A DNA stretch of 64,000 nt from Elymus sibiricus (taxonomy: Eukaryota > Streptophyta > Magnoliopsida > Poales > Poaceae): contig CM077667.1 in NCBI GenBank assembly GCA_039707655.1, positions 541,302,222-541,366,221 of the forward strand, written 5' to 3'. Positions within the stretch are counted from its first letter, which is position 1. The number at the start of each line of letters is the position of its first letter. The notes under the pieces were generated by a model, which was given only the letters and a program-made list of their open reading frames with translations, was not told where the DNA came from and did not search any database. Below, one piece after another: positions 21,601-33,593 of the stretch. Position numbers and translations under genes: made by a program.

Positions 21601-22802
21601 TTAGTTAATCATATTACTTAAAAACTCCCACTCAAATTGACATCCCTCCGGTCATTCGAGTGTCACATGATCCAAATCAACCAACTCAAGTCCGATCATC
21701 ACGTGAGTTGAGGTGGTTTCAATGGTGAACATCTTCATGTTGATCATATCTACTATATGACTCATGTTCGACCTTTCGGTCTCTTGTGTTCCGAGGCCAT
21801 GTCTGTACATGCTAGGCTCGTCAAGTTTAACCCGAGTGTTCCGCACGTGCAACACTGGCTTGCACCCATTGTATGCGAACGTAGAGTCTATCACACCCGA
21901 TCATCACGTGGTGTCTCGAAACGACGAACTTTCGCAACGGTGCACACTCGGGGAGAACACAATTTTATCTTGAAATTTAAGTGAGGGATCACCTTATAAT
22001 GCTACCGTCGTCCTAAGCAAAACAAGGTGCATAAAAGGATTAACATCACATGCAAATCATAAGTGACATGATATGGCCATGAACTTGTGCTTTTGATCTC
22101 CATCTCCAAAGCACCGGCATGATCTCCATCGTCACCGGCATAACACCATGATCTCCATCATCTTGATCTCCATCAATGTGTCGCCATGAGGTTGTCGCGC
22201 CGACTGTTGCTTCCACGACTATTGCTAACTCATAGCGATAAAGTAAAGCAAAAACGGCGAAAATAATTAAAGACAACCGTATGGCTCCTGCCGGTTGCCG
22301 TACTCATCGACATGCAAGTCGTGATATTCTATACAATACATGATCATCTCATACATCACATATATCTCATCATGTAATTGGCCATATCACATCACAACAT
22401 ACCCTGCAAAAACAAGTTAGACGTCCTCTAATTGTTGTTGCAAGTTTTACGTGGCTGCTACGGGTATCTAGCAAGAACAATTCTTACCTACGCAAAAACC
22501 ACAACGGTGATACAAAAATTGCTATTCAACCTTCTCAAGGACCGCCTTTGTCAAATCCGATCCGACTATAGTGGGAGAAACAGACACCCGCCATCCATCT
22601 TTATGCAACGAAGTTACATGTCAGTTGATGGAACCGGTCTCTCGTAAGCGTACGAGTAATGTTGGTCCGGGCTGCTTCATCCCACAATACCGCCGAAACA
22701 AGAAAAGACTAAGGGAGGAAGCAATCCGAATATCAACGCCCACAAACTCCTTTGTGTTCTACTCGAGATCTCATCTACACATAGACCTAGCTCAGATGCC
22801 AC
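18668..22802 (-). pseudogene. Copia gag-pol remnant (truncated in reverse transcriptase)
   Basis: Reading leftwards from the LTR: leader and gag remnants (21894-21652; 21217-21008 with FACKMKENSSIGEHVLRLSG and LPDKIVIDIVLQ). Then come protease-region debris (about 20700-20640, SIWVLDTG) and the integrase zinc-finger and core start (20340-19924, HIGVKRMKKLHADG, CGPCLMGKMTKTPF, HVDVFGPM). More decayed integrase follows. The start of reverse transcriptase is at 19401-18805 (EKWLEAMQSEMGSM, KTDADGNVTVYKARLVAKGF, GVDYGETFSPVAMLKSV), continuing after a frameshift to QPEGFVSP at about 18740. Domain order protease-integrase-RT identifies Ty1/Copia. Many stops and frameshifts show it is dead. The RT finger-palm half, including the YVDD box, and RNase H are missing. 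The primer-binding site just inside the LTR (tggcatctgagc on the minus strand) is a changed version of the initiator-Met tRNA complement. Confidence 0.85.
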
Positions 22803-24697
22803 TGTTGGGGAACATTGCATGGGAAACAAAAAAATTCCTACGCACACGCAAGATCTATCCATGGTGATTAGCATCTACGAGGGGGAGAGTGGATCTACAT
22901 ACCCTTGTAGATCGCTAAGCGGGAAGCGTTAAGAAACGCGGTTGATGTAGTCGAACGTCTTCGCGATCCAAATCGCCGAGCGTCCCGCGATCCCATCATG
23001 ATCCATCTCGCGATCCAATCACGATCCGCCCCGCGATCCCATCACGATCCGTCCCGCGATCAAATCACGAATCGTCTCGCGATCCTGATCACGGTCCTTC
23101 CGATCTAGCGCCGAACGGACGGCACCTCCGCGTTCAGCACACGTACAGCTCGATGACGATCTCCGTCTTCTTGATCCAGCAAGAGGGAGCGGAGAGGTAG
23201 AAGAGTTCTCCGGCGGCGCGACGGCGCGGCGGCGATGGTGGTGGAACAATTCCGGCAGGGCTTCGCGTAAGCACCGCTGAAACTAGACTAGAGGAGAAAC
23301 CGATCTAGATGAAGTAGAGGGAGCACGTGGCAATTAGGGTTAGCTCTTCCCTCTAAATCCTCTAGTATATATAGGAGGGAGGGAGGGGAGGAGGCAGCCT
23401 CAAACCCTCAAGGTTTGGCCGAAATTGGAGGTGGAGGAGTCCTACTCCAATCCTATTAGGAGTAGGATTCCTCCTCTCCACTTGGAAACCCTTTCCACCT
23501 TTCCTCCTTTGGATTTTTTCCACCCAAAGCCACATGGGCCTTAGTGGGGGGGTTAGGCCAGCCCACTAGGGGCTGGTTTGACTCCTCCCACAGCCCATGA
23601 GGTCCTTTGGGTCGAGACACCCCTCCCGATGGTCCCCGGTACCCCTCCCGGCACTCCCGGTACACTACCGAAATACCCGAAACTTTTCCGGTGACCAAAA
23701 CAAGACTTCCTATATATCAATCTTTACCTCCGGACCGTTCCGGAGCTCCTCGTGACGTCCAGGATCTCATCCGGGACTCCGAACAACCTTCGGTCACCAC
23801 CATACATAACTCTACTATACCGAAACGTCACCGAACCTTAAGTGTGCAGACCCTGCGGGTTCGAGAACTATGTAGACATGACCAAGACACCTCTACGGTC
23901 AATAACCAATAGCGGGACCTGGATGCCCATATTGGTTCCTACATATTCTACGAAGATCTTTATCGGTTGAACCTTTATGTCAAGGATTCAGTTAATCCTG
24001 TACGCTGTTCCCTTTGTTCTTCGGTATGTTACTTGCCCGAGATTCGATCGTCATTATCTCTATACCTAGTTCAATCTCGTTACCGGCAAGTCTCTTTACT
24101 CGTTCTGTAATACAAGATCCCGTGGCTAACACTTAGTCACATTGCTTGCAAGGCTTATTGTGATGTTGTATTACCGAGTGGGCCCTGAGATACCTCTCCG
24201 TCACACGGAGTAACAAATCCCAGTCTTGATCCATGCCCACTCAATAGACACCCTCGGATATACCTGTAGAGCATCTTTATAGTCACCCAGTTACGTTGTG
24301 ACGTTTGATACACACAAGGTATTCCTCTGGTGTCAGTGAGTTGCATGATCTCATGGTCATAGGAACAGATACTTGACATGCAGAAAACTATAGCAATAAA
24401 CTGACACGATCATATGCTATGTTTATAGTTTGGGTCTTGTCCATCACATCATTCTCCTAATGATGTGATCCCGTTATCAAATGACATCTCATGTCTATGG
24501 CTAGGAAACCTTGACCATCTTTGATCAACGAGCTAGTCTATTAGAGGCATACTAGGGACACAGTGTTGTCTATGTACCCACACATGTATTTGAGTTTCCA
24601 ATCAATACAATTATAGCATGGATAATAAACGATTATCATGAACAAGGAAATATGATAATAACTAAATTATTATTGCCTCTAGGGCATATTTCCAACA
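22803..24697 (-). mobile_element. complete Copia LTR (BARE/Angela/WIS-like), 5' LTR of the minus-strand element
   Basis: The LTR is 1895 bp, bounded by TGTTGGGGAAC at the left and GGCATATTTCCAACA at the right, i.e. TG...CA on either strand. On the minus strand it begins TGTTGGAAATATGCCCTAGA, the well-known start of Triticeae BARE-like LTRs. The inner border (22802) is followed by a primer-binding-like site, so this is the 5' LTR. The right border falls inside the CACTA transposase reading frame that resumes at 24698 (TACACCGATC), so the element inserted into that gene. GTACA (24698-24702) is the candidate 5-bp duplication; its partner was lost with the other end. Confidence 0.9.
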
Positions 24698-27600
24698 GTA
24701 CACCGATCACCCTAGTCAGAAAGACATGACCATTGAATGGTTAACAAAAACCAAGGGGTTTCTGAGAGCCGCATTTGCAAATGGCCAGGAAATAACCTGG
24801 TGCCCCTGTGTCCGGTGCGACAACCATAAAAAGTGGACACGGGATGAAATGGGTAAACACTTGCAGAAGTGGGGTTTTACGCCTGATTATACGGTGTGGA
24901 GATTTCATGGTGAGTCTGCCCAACATGCCAGAGCTGAGGTGGTTCGTCGTCGCACCGACGAGCATGGTACCGGGATCGAAGACATGGTGCAAGACTTTGA
25001 TGATGCTTGGGATTCGGACGATGAGATGGAGGAATCTGCAAAGGCCTTCTATGAAATGTTGGAGTCTTCAAAACGTCCTCTCCACGAGCACACTGAGCTT
25101 TGTCAGCTGGATGCCATCGCGCAAGTAATGGCTCTAAAGGCTCAGTTCAAGCTGGGCAGGGAATGCTACGACGCGATGATGACAATATTTGGACGCTTTC
25201 TACCCAAAGGCCATGTATTGCCTGCAGACCTGTACCAGTCGGACAAAATCCTACGCGCGCTTAAGATGCCCTATGAGAAGATAGATGCCTGTGAGAATGG
25301 ATGTGCCTTATTTAGGCTTGAGTATGCGGGCTTGAACTATTGTCCCATTTGCAAGTCTTCCAGGTATGTTGTGGTAGACAACGGTATGGGTGAGAAGAGT
25401 CAGACCAAAATCCCAGTTAATGTTCTTCGGTATATGCCAACCATACCAAGACTTCAACATCTTTTCATGGTCGAAGAGACGGCCAGACAGATGACGTGGC
25501 ACAAATTGGGCAAAAGAACCGAACTAGATGCAGATGGGAATCCGATGTTGGGACACACTTCAGACGCTTTTGCGTGGAAGCACTTCGATGCATTACATAA
25601 GGATAAAGCGGCAGATCCAAGGCATCCTCGAGTCGCCATCAACATGGATGGGTTCAATGTGTTTGGTATGACGGCAACCCAATACAGTTGTTGGCCTGTA
25701 TTTGTCATTCCACTCAATCTCCCCCCCAGAGAGATTATGAAAAGAAAGAACATTTTCTTGACGTTGATAATTCCAGGGCCTAACTATCCGGGGAAGAATA
25801 TGAATGTGTACATGCAGCCGCTTAAGGATGAATTGCAAGAAGCTTGGGATAATGGGATCAAGACATATGACGCCGCTACAAAACAAAACTTCAAAATGCA
25901 TGTGTGGTACATGTACTCGACGCATGACTTGCCGTCATATGCGCTATTCGTTGGCTGGTGTGTGCATGGAAGGTTCCCGTGCCCCACATGCAAGGCAGCT
26001 CTTCAGTTCCGTTGGCTGCAGGCGGGTCACAAGTATTCTTGCTTCGACTTGCATAGACAGTTCCTGGATCCTCGCCCTAAGTTTAGAAAAGACAAGAAGA
26101 ATTTCATCAAAGGTAGAGTTGTCAAAAACTCTGCACTACCTGCATTGACAGGCCAACAGACCCTGGATCAGTTAAACGCTCTCAAGCCTGATCCAGAGCG
26201 TCCAGGATATTTCAAAGGGTATAATTCGGAACACGCCTGGACTCACAAGATATGCTTGTGGGATCTGCCTTACTTTAAAGACCTCCTTTGCCCACACAAC
26301 ATCGACATGATGCACACTAAAAAGAATATCGCCGAGGCCCTTTTTGGTACATTGTTCGGCATAGAGGGGAAGTCAAAGGATAATCCTAAGGCTAGAGTCG
26401 ATCAGGAGGCTCTATGTGATAGACCATTACAAAACATGCGACAACCGAAAGGAAAGAAGAACTGGAGGAAGCCGAATGCATGGTTCAATCTTGGAAGGCC
26501 AGCTATGAGGGAAATGATCTTGTGGGTGAAAATGCAGTTGATGTTCCCCGATGGGTATGCAGCGAATCTAAAGAGGGGAGTGAGTCTTGACAAATTGAAA
26601 ATATTTGGTCTCAAGAGTCATGATTGGCACATATGGCTTGAGCGGGTAATGCCGGTGATGTTGCGTGGCTTTATCCCTGAGGATGAATAGCTAGTACTGG
26701 CAGAGCTGAGCTATTTCTTCCGTGCTCTTTGTGCGAAAGAACTATTGCCTGACATGCTAGATGAACTGGAAGAGTTGGCGCCGGAGTTGATCTGCAAGTT
26801 AGAAAAGATCTTTCCACCGGGCTTCTTTAATCCAATGCAGCATTTGATTTTGCATCTCCCGGCCGAGGCAAGATTGGGGGGGGGGGGCGTGCAAATCGTT
26901 GGTGCTTCGCAACTGAGAGGATGCAGGAGACGCTTCGAGCAAAATGTAAAAATAAACGTAGAATTGAAGCATCGATGGCCGAGGCATTCATTACTGAGGA
27001 GGCGGCAAACTTCATGACAACACACTACAAAGCCAAGAATCGTCATTTGCATAATCCGAAGCCTCGGTACAATGATGGTGACCGTGAAAAAGGTCGATCC
27101 AACCTCAGCCTATTCAAAGGGAAGCTCGCACCAGCCGGTGCTTCGAAAGCAATAGCGTTGGATGTCGAAGAATGGCGGACCATTTCATTGTATATCTTCA
27201 ACAACCTAACAGAAGTGTGGCCGTACATCGAGTAAGTTCTCGGTACATTGTTTCGCAACTTCTAATTCCTTTGAACTGCTCTTATTCCCGGATATGTGAT
27301 ATAGTCGATACGTCGCCAAATTCTCGGATGGAGTGGTGATCCAAAAGGATTCCATCGAAGAGTATGAGCTTCTGGCAAAGCATGGAGGCGGCTATCCCGG
27401 TTTCATCTCTTGGTTCAAACAAACGGTAATTTCCATTAGACCATTTCATTTCTTCGTCTAGTTTGCGGCTAATGCAACAATCCTTTCGTATTAAACTTGT
27501 AGGCTAATTCAGAGTCTATGGACGCCGAATTGAGACAATTCGCTAATGGTTTTGACTATAAGGTCCGTTCATTTGACAAATACGACATCAACGGGTATCG

Positions 27601-28303
27601 CTTTCGTACTTTTGGCAAAGAGCTATCTATGGCCGACCGAAAGTCTACAAATTGTTGTGTCTCTGCTATCGGCGAAGGAGGTGTCGAGTATTATGGAAGA
27701 GTTGAAGCAATTTATGAACTTATATTCTTTGGTGAAAACCCACCAAACGTCGTAGTCTTCAAATGTTATTGGTTCCAGCCGAAGGAGACTGGAAGGACTC
27801 ATGAACATATAGGGCTAGTCGAAATCAAACAAAGCACCCATTTAGATGTTCCCGATGTCTATATTACGGCTCAACAGGCGACCCAAGTTTTTTATCTACC
27901 GTGGGCCTGCCAAACTGATCCAAATCTGAATGGTTGGGATGACGTTTATGATGTGCCGCTATGTTTTAGACCACCTCCCCTCAATGAAGATGATTATGAA
28001 CCTCACATTAACCCATGCACATATGAAGGAGAATTCTTCCAAGAAACACGTCTTTCCAAAAAACGTTTCAAGAACCGCTCTACTTCACCCCAGAACATTG
28101 AAGTAGACAGCGACAGTGAATCCGACTTCACCCCTGAGCCGGAACAAGAAGAGACGGAAGAAGAAGAGGTTACTGCTGCGGATGATCTCTCAATGCTTGA
28201 CCGATTACAGAAAGGAGGCCTTCCACATGTTGTTCCCGATAGTGATGATGATGATGCATTTATTGATCCCGGAGCATATATAGACGATGAAGATTATTAT
28301 TAG
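24698..28303 (+). pseudogene. CACTA TNP2-like transposase (Transposase_21 with DUF4218 and DUF4216 regions)
   Basis: Exon 1 (24698-27231) opens mid-codon after the LTR with YTDHPSQKDMT, and the first ATG inside is at 24726. Visible motifs are WCPCVRCDN (zinc-binding-like), MPYEKIDACENGCALF, LNYCPICKSSRY, then VAINMDGFNVFG, WPVFVIPLNLPP and HGRFPCPTC of the transposase core. KDLLCPHNIDMMHTKKNIAE belongs to the C-terminal part, and the DUF4218-type FFNPMQHLILHLPAEARLGG follows. Exon 2 (27305-27425) and exon 3 (27503-28303) add the DUF4216-type tail and end in a very acidic stretch. Two lesions are clear: a TAG at 26688-26690 inside the frame (DE*LVLAELS), and a frameshift in a ten-G run at about 26878-26887. 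The product would cut and join CACTA ends. This copy cannot make a full protein. Confidence 0.9.
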
Positions 28304-28450
28304 TTCATGTCAGATATTATTCAATTTTTATTATATACATGATGATGATACACTCAAATTATATATATACATATTATTATTCATGTCGGTATTCAATTTT
28401 TTTATGTTGTACTAATTTCGTTTACTCTTTGTCATGGGAGGTGTTGAAAG

Positions 28451-30974
28451 ATGGTGGGCGCGGGTCGAGAGCGATCCGAGGCTCCTTCGTCGGCGCGTGG
28501 TGGGAGGGGTACTTCCATTCCACCCCAAACTCTCCGGATAGCGTTGTACGACAGTATTGGGACACCCGAGGGCGCTTCTTCGTCGGCGAAGTTGCCGACC
28601 AGGAGAGGAGGTCAGGGGAAGAAGAGAGCTCCTAAAGGTACACGTGGTGGCCGCGGGAGAGGTAGGAAGGCTGCTACGCCTTCCTCGCCGCCACCCCCAG
28701 CTGATTCACCCGAGCACAGGACTGCTACGGTGGACCCGTCTGAGGTGGAGGCTACAAGGACTCCTGTCCACGAGCCTCGGGTCGACGATCCTTCTGTCTC
28801 AGACGCTTCGACCCGCGAGACTCCTGTGCCAGACGCTTCGTCCCGCGAGACTCCTGTGCCAGACGCTTCGTCCTACGAGACTCCACACGCTTCGACCGGA
28901 TGGGATACCTGGCCGGATCTGCATCAGTCGGAGCCGAGTGGCCATGCTGATGGTGGCGGGGATCAGTTTTCTGATAGCGGGGACGAGGTGGTTGAGGGGG
29001 CCACCGTCTACTAGCATGGGTGTACACGGCTCCGGCCCGTGCCGCCGACCCGCGAGCAGAGGTGGCCGATTAGGCCTAAAAAGGAGAAGTAAGTGCATTT
29101 ACTCTTTTTAAACCTTTTGCCTTCATGTTTCTTCACATATCTAATGCATTGGTTCTGTCATACTGCAGGGGTTGGATTCACGCCAAGGATGTCCGCAGGC
29201 CCAACTCCATCCTTGGTGTGATTTTACGGCATAACTTCCCGGGGTTTGTCACGTTGCCCGACGAGGGTAAGCTTCCAGAGTTAGGATTGAACTGGGAGCA
29301 CTACTTGGCTGCCCCGGCCCCGCCGGAGGAGATGATCGACGATGTGTTGTGCCACACGAGGGCCGACATGGTGATCAAAAAGTTCTGGGTAATTTCTCCT
29401 TTACACAATAAAAAATCAATAATAGCTAGTTATTGTACTAATCAGTGTTGTCTCGTTTGATTGCAGATCTTCTACAGGTGTGAGGAGGGATACGAGGAGG
29501 CCGCGGCAAAGGTTATCGATGACGAGTGCAGGCGCCTACTACAGAACTTACGACACGAGGCTCGGGTACAGGCTGTTCGAGACTACTACGCCTCGCGGCG
29601 TATTAAGAAGGACAAGTAGTCGTGCCGCGGAAAGTTTCTGCACAAGGAGCAGTACATGAAGGTAATTACCTATTCTTAAGGCCTTGTACTTAGTTTCCTT
29701 GCTTTGATTCGTAGGCGTAGCTCTCAAATTTCTCTTTACTAACTTAGGTGCCCCTGAGATGGTGTGCGGATAAGATGGATTGTTGGGAGGCGTTGGTGAA
29801 TGAGTGGTGCTCTGACGAATGGCGAGGCGTCCACGACGATGCCAAGGAACGGCGTGCCCAAATGGAAGGTGTGCCACACCATCAAGGCAGCGCCAACTTA
29901 TTTCAGTTCGGGCGGAACTGGGTATGTGGTTTGCTTCATGATTCCTGCAATTCATTCTTGATGCTAGCTTGACCCCTTTATTAATACTTTGTTCCTCTCT
30001 TGTAGGCGCATTACAATAAGACGGAGGTGCCACAGGTGTACGACCTCTATGCCATGGCCCATACTGCCTCGTACAAGAAGGCCAAGGCATTCTTTGAGTC
30101 TGACCTCGATAATCGCGACAACTTCACCAACATCTCCTCCCACAACAAGCTCGTGAGGTACAGAGATGTGGGGAAGGCGGTGAATGGGGAGGACTTCAGC
30201 CCGAGCCAGCATCCTATTGATCTAGAGCTAGTGATGATAGCTAGCGGCGGGAGGCCCCATGGCTATATAGCCATTGGAGATGGACTTATACGGTCTTCGC
30301 GCACTCTCCGGCAGATCAAGGCGCGCCAAACGAGCTCCTGTCCTGAGATAACACCTCGTCCACGGCCAGTCCAGCTCGCCATCGAGGTTAGTCATACGGA
30401 CTCAGATAGCTTTCCTCCATTATATTGTGTGTGCGAACAAAGATGCTTACAATGCTAACGAGGAGTTGTGTTGCAGGCTGCTCTGCAGAAAGAGAGAGAG
30501 GCAACCCAGGCGCTTCTGGCGGAACAGGCCCGGCAAGCGGCGGAGGAGAAGAGGGATTTGGAGGAGAGGACGGCTAGGTTGTTGGAGGAGGAGAGGGCAC
30601 GGAACGATGCGTCTCACCGGGCCATGTACGAGCTCCTCGTGGTAAGTTTCTTCTTCATATTAGCCAAATCATGCACTACATGTTCGTTTCATTAATAACC
30701 AATATGATTGACTTGTCAAAACCAAATGTGCAGTCTTTGTGCGAGAAGACCGGCCAGACCCCTCCGCCGATGCCAGTCATTACCATGGCTGGAACGGTGA
30801 GTTTCATTTCAATGTTCATTAGTTAGTAGTCTTAACATTTCAGCGTCATCATGCTAACGCAAATGATCTTTGGTGCAGCATAACTCCCGAGCCGCATCGC
30901 ACGATCCTTCTCCAGGGCCAAGTAGTGCTCCAGGTGACACCGGCCCGAGCAACCCCGATGCTTCACCTCCGTGA
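28451..30974 (+). pseudogene. CACTA second ORF (Transposase_24 / TNP1-like), spliced, with two nonsense codons
   Basis: The start is ATG 28451 (MVGAGRERSEAPSSARGGRG). A basic N-terminus is followed by a Ser/Thr/Asp-rich region with a 36-bp direct repeat (DASSRETPVP units near 28800-28870). Coding then continues over about seven exons with good GT-AG borders. Recognisable pieces are GWIHAKDVRRPNSILGVILR, LNWEHYLAAPAPPEE, FYRCEEGYEEAAAKVIDDEC, KVPLRWCADKMDCWEALVNE, YDLYAMAHTASYKKAKAFFE, then a coiled coil (LQKEREATQALLAEQARQAA) and SLCEKTGQTPPP, ending DASPP. TAG codons at 29012-29014 and about 29618-29620 interrupt the frame. The family accompanies TNP2 in plant CACTA elements and is thought to bind the subterminal motifs. 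The order of exons and the coiled coil agree with that role. Confidence 0.8.
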
Positions 30975-31014
30975 TGACGAGGACGGTAACCCGTAATATG
31001 CCACTTACTTGGCT

Positions 31015-31360
31015 CATTTTCTCAAACAAAGACAAACTTAGCACAAAGACAAACTTAGCACTTAGACAAATGTCATATTTTACCTAAGTTAGCTTTGTTT
31101 CCTCTAAAAAGACATAGTAAGCTTACTTACCTCCAAAATGACATATTGTACCTAAGTTAGCTCTAAAATGACCTATACTTAGCATTGTTTCCTCCACAAT
31201 GACATAATAAGCTTAGTTAACTCAAAAATGGCATAATAGACTTGGTAACCTCATAGATGCCATATACTTAGCTTATTTTCTTGCAAAATGACACAATAAG
31301 CTTAGTTAGGTCAAAAATGTGATAATTACCTAGGTTAGCTCTAAAATGACACAAATAACC
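31015..31360 (+). repeat. degenerate short repeats downstream of the CACTA second ORF
   Basis: Loosely repeated units of 40-50 bp share aaaatgacata, taagcttagtta and acctaagttagctc. Seven or so copies follow one another with drift. They lie between the last exon and the subterminal array. A (TTC)n-rich segment follows at 31405-31480. Bases 31490-31795 show nothing further. Confidence 0.6.
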
Positions 31361-31799
31361 AATAAGAAGAAGAAAAACAAGAGGAGAAAGAGAGAGAAGA
31401 AAAATGCTTCTTCATCATCTTCTTCTTCTAGATCTTCTTCTACTTCTAGATCTTCTTCTACTTCTTCTAGTATTCTTATTCTAACTTTCTTATTTCCAAT
31501 TTTGCAGATTTGATTGAGTTCACGGCAGCTTGCTTTGATGTAGTGCTAGTGTTTACTTTCTGTTTTCATTTTGTATCGATGAACTTACGTGAAACTTTCT
31601 ACCTATGTATGAGACTATGTATGTATGGATGAAACTAATGTAATATGGTGAACAATGTGACATTTGATACTTTTAATTTGGTATAATTGTTGGTTGATGA
31701 TATCCATATGGCAGGGATATTGTTTCTGTGAAATATATATATATACATATCATATATTTGCCTGTGAAAATTATTGAATATAACAAAAACAAGCAAAAA

Positions 31800-32375
31800 A
31801 GAGGCAATACAACCTCTTTGCCGTCTGCCCCGGACGGCAAAGACCGCTATGCCGACGGCCACCGTCGGCAAAGAGGACACGTGGCAGCCACCTGTTAAAC
31901 CTGGGAGCGACAGGCCTGGGGCCATTTGGCTTCTTTGCCGACGGTGGCCGTCGGCATAGCGGGGGGCGGACGGCAAAGGGCTGGGCGGGGCCGTCGGGGG
32001 GCGGACGGCAAAGGGCAGGACGGGGCCGTCCGGGGCAGATGGCAAAGGCCTGTGTGGGGCCGTCCGGGGCAGACGGCAAAGGACCGACTGTTTGCCGTCC
32101 GGGGGCTGACGGCAAAGACTTTGGTGGGGGCCGTTAGACACCTAACGATGCTAACGTCAGTACTACGCCGTCCAGGCTCGTTGCCGTCTGCAAGCTGATG
32201 GCAAAGAATCTTTGCCGTCCGCTGTGCTAAGGCAGACGGCAAAGGACCTCTTTGCCGGAGTTTATTCGGCCCAAAATTTTGCCGTCCGCTGGCGGACGAC
32301 AAAGGTCTTTGCCGTCCGTGGTTGTGCCTTTGCCGTCTGCCATGGCGGACGGCAAAGAACCTGATTCCTGTAGTG
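31800..32375. repeat. CACTA subterminal array of TTTGCCGTC motifs and right terminal inverted repeat
   Basis: Many copies of tttgccgtc and its complement gacggcaaag occur in both orientations between 31815 and 32356, often paired head to head. The array ends with ctttgccg..gattcctgtagtg. Subterminal arrays of short motifs are the transposase-binding regions of CACTA elements. The long open frames crossing this stretch on both strands are by-products of the GC-rich repeats and are not genes. Confidence 0.85.
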
Positions 32376-32655
32376 TACGTTCATACTTTGGGTCTTGTCC
32401 ATCACATCATTCTCCGAATGATGTGATCCCATTATCAAATGACAACTCATGTCTATGGCCAGGAAACCTTGACCATCTTTGATCAACGAGCTAGTCTAGT
32501 AGAGGCTCACTAGGGACATAGTGTTGTCTATGTATCCACACATGTATCTGAGTTTCCGATCAATACAATTCTAGCATGGATAATAAACGATTATCATGAA
32601 CAAGGAAATATGAAAATGACTAATTTATTATTGCCTCTAGGGCATATTTCCAACA
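32376..32655 (-). mobile_element. Copia (BARE/Angela-like) LTR tip
   Basis: The last 280 bp of a minus-strand LTR read from ttcatactttgggtcttgtc to ggcatatttccaaca (32641-32655). They closely match 24425-24697 of the complete LTR. The CACTA element ending at 32375 interrupts it. The remainder of this LTR, which should lie on the far side of the CACTA, is not in the window in this orientation. Confidence 0.85.
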
Positions 32656-33010
32656 AAAACACTTTGTTGCATACTATCGGAACTATATGGGGTGTTTCAA
32701 CTTGATTAACAAAACTCATCATGTTGTTTATCGGCATATAGATTTGTGAGGTTGCCGATGTGTGAGAGTTGGGATACATATGTTGCATGTTGCTACAATT
32801 ATATGAAGTTGAAGCATGGAGATTATTATAAATCGGCTATTGCACATAATTAGATGCATGATTGGTAAAACTAGGGCTAGCCGATACATTATGCTCATTA
32901 AACGATCTAATAACAACATATGCATTATCCGCATCTACATAAGTGAATTGGGTATTCATATTACCTTTGTAGATTGCAAACCCCAGATGATGATCTCTTT
33001 GTAGCAAGAA
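32656..33010 (-). pseudogene. coding remnant, probably retrotransposon, interrupted by the LTR tip
   Basis: The minus-strand frame reads NMNTQFTYVDADNAYVVIRS, then a stop, then NMQHMYPNSHTSATSQIYMP and NNMMSFVNQVETPHIVP up to the start of the Copia LTR at 32655. Codon-like composition and Asn/Ser/Met-rich content resemble linker regions of plant transposon proteins, but I cannot name the family. One in-frame stop is present. Confidence 0.35.
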
Positions 33011-33045
33011 CGGGCCGGAGACCGTACTGGAATTTGAGTGAATTG

Positions 33046-33157
<112 letters not shown>

Positions 33158-33160
33158 GCG

Positions 33161-33535
33161 CTATTCGTCACCCTGGGTGAGGAATAGTTATTCTTCACCC
33201 CCCCTCTATTTTAACATCAATGCATCGTATTTTTACGTTCTGTAAATTCTGTCTTATATAATACGTAAAAAGAGACCGTAAGAAAATATATAATCGTCGT
33301 AAAAATATATTTTATGTTAAGTAAAATTACGAACTTAAAAAGATAATGTAAAATATACATAAAATGCAATTTTTTTGGGTCTTATGACCGATATTTTTAA
33401 TTTCTTATGCCAAATTTTACGTATTTATCAATACAAATGAAATAATTTGTATACCAAATGTAATTTGTTCATGAAACGGTCATAAGATTACCTCGGGCGA
33501 AAAATAACATATTCTGCACCCTGGGTGATGAATAG
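33161..33535. mobile_element. MITE-like unit with self-palindromic ends
   Basis: The left end (33161-33187) is itself a near-perfect palindrome around caccctgggtg (ctattcgtc...gaggaatag). The right end (33511-33535) is another version of the same palindrome (attctgcaccctgggtgatgaatag). Between them is about 320 bp of AT-rich non-coding DNA with an inner inverted pair (tcttatgaccg and cggtcataaga). Because each end is palindromic, the ends are both direct and inverted repeats. I do not know the superfamily. Confidence 0.55.
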
Positions 33536-33540
33536 TATTA

Positions 33541-33551
33541 CTATATATATG

Positions 33552-33584
<33 letters not shown>

Positions 33585-33593
33585 ATATATATA
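33541..33593. repeat. (AT)n(GT)n microsatellite, right flank of the MITE-like unit
   Basis: The tract is tatatatatgtatgtgtg, then an interrupted GT run, then tatatatata. It resembles the left tract in composition and order, consistent with insertion of the MITE-like unit into a pre-existing microsatellite. Confidence 0.85.

Larger units (their letters stand above)
24698..32375 (+). mobile_element. autonomous-type CACTA (En/Spm-like) transposon, left end missing
   Basis: The element contains a TNP2-like transposase (24698-28303), a second spliced ORF (28451-30974) and an array of subterminal motifs. Its right terminus ends ...GATTCCTGTAGTG at 32375, i.e. CACTACAGGAATC on the other strand. TAC (32376-32378) is the candidate target duplication. 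The left end was removed or displaced when the Copia element entered the first transposase exon. The terminus differs from that of the CACTA at 15445 (CACTACAAGAAAT) and so do the subterminal motifs, so these are two families and not two ends of one element. Confidence 0.85.

Noticed and set aside
28451..30974. Host coiled-coil protein gene
   Set aside because: It follows TNP2 in the same orientation inside a CACTA element with a subterminal array, and its domain matches the known CACTA partner ORF; two stops are present.
31635..32302. Overlapping ORFs of 90-168 codons around the GCCGTC array
   Set aside because: The frames are built from repeated subterminal motifs (PSAPDGP-like periodicity) and are not proteins.
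15445..32375. One single CACTA element spanning both termini
   Set aside because: The terminal bases and the subterminal motifs differ between the two ends, so they belong to different families.
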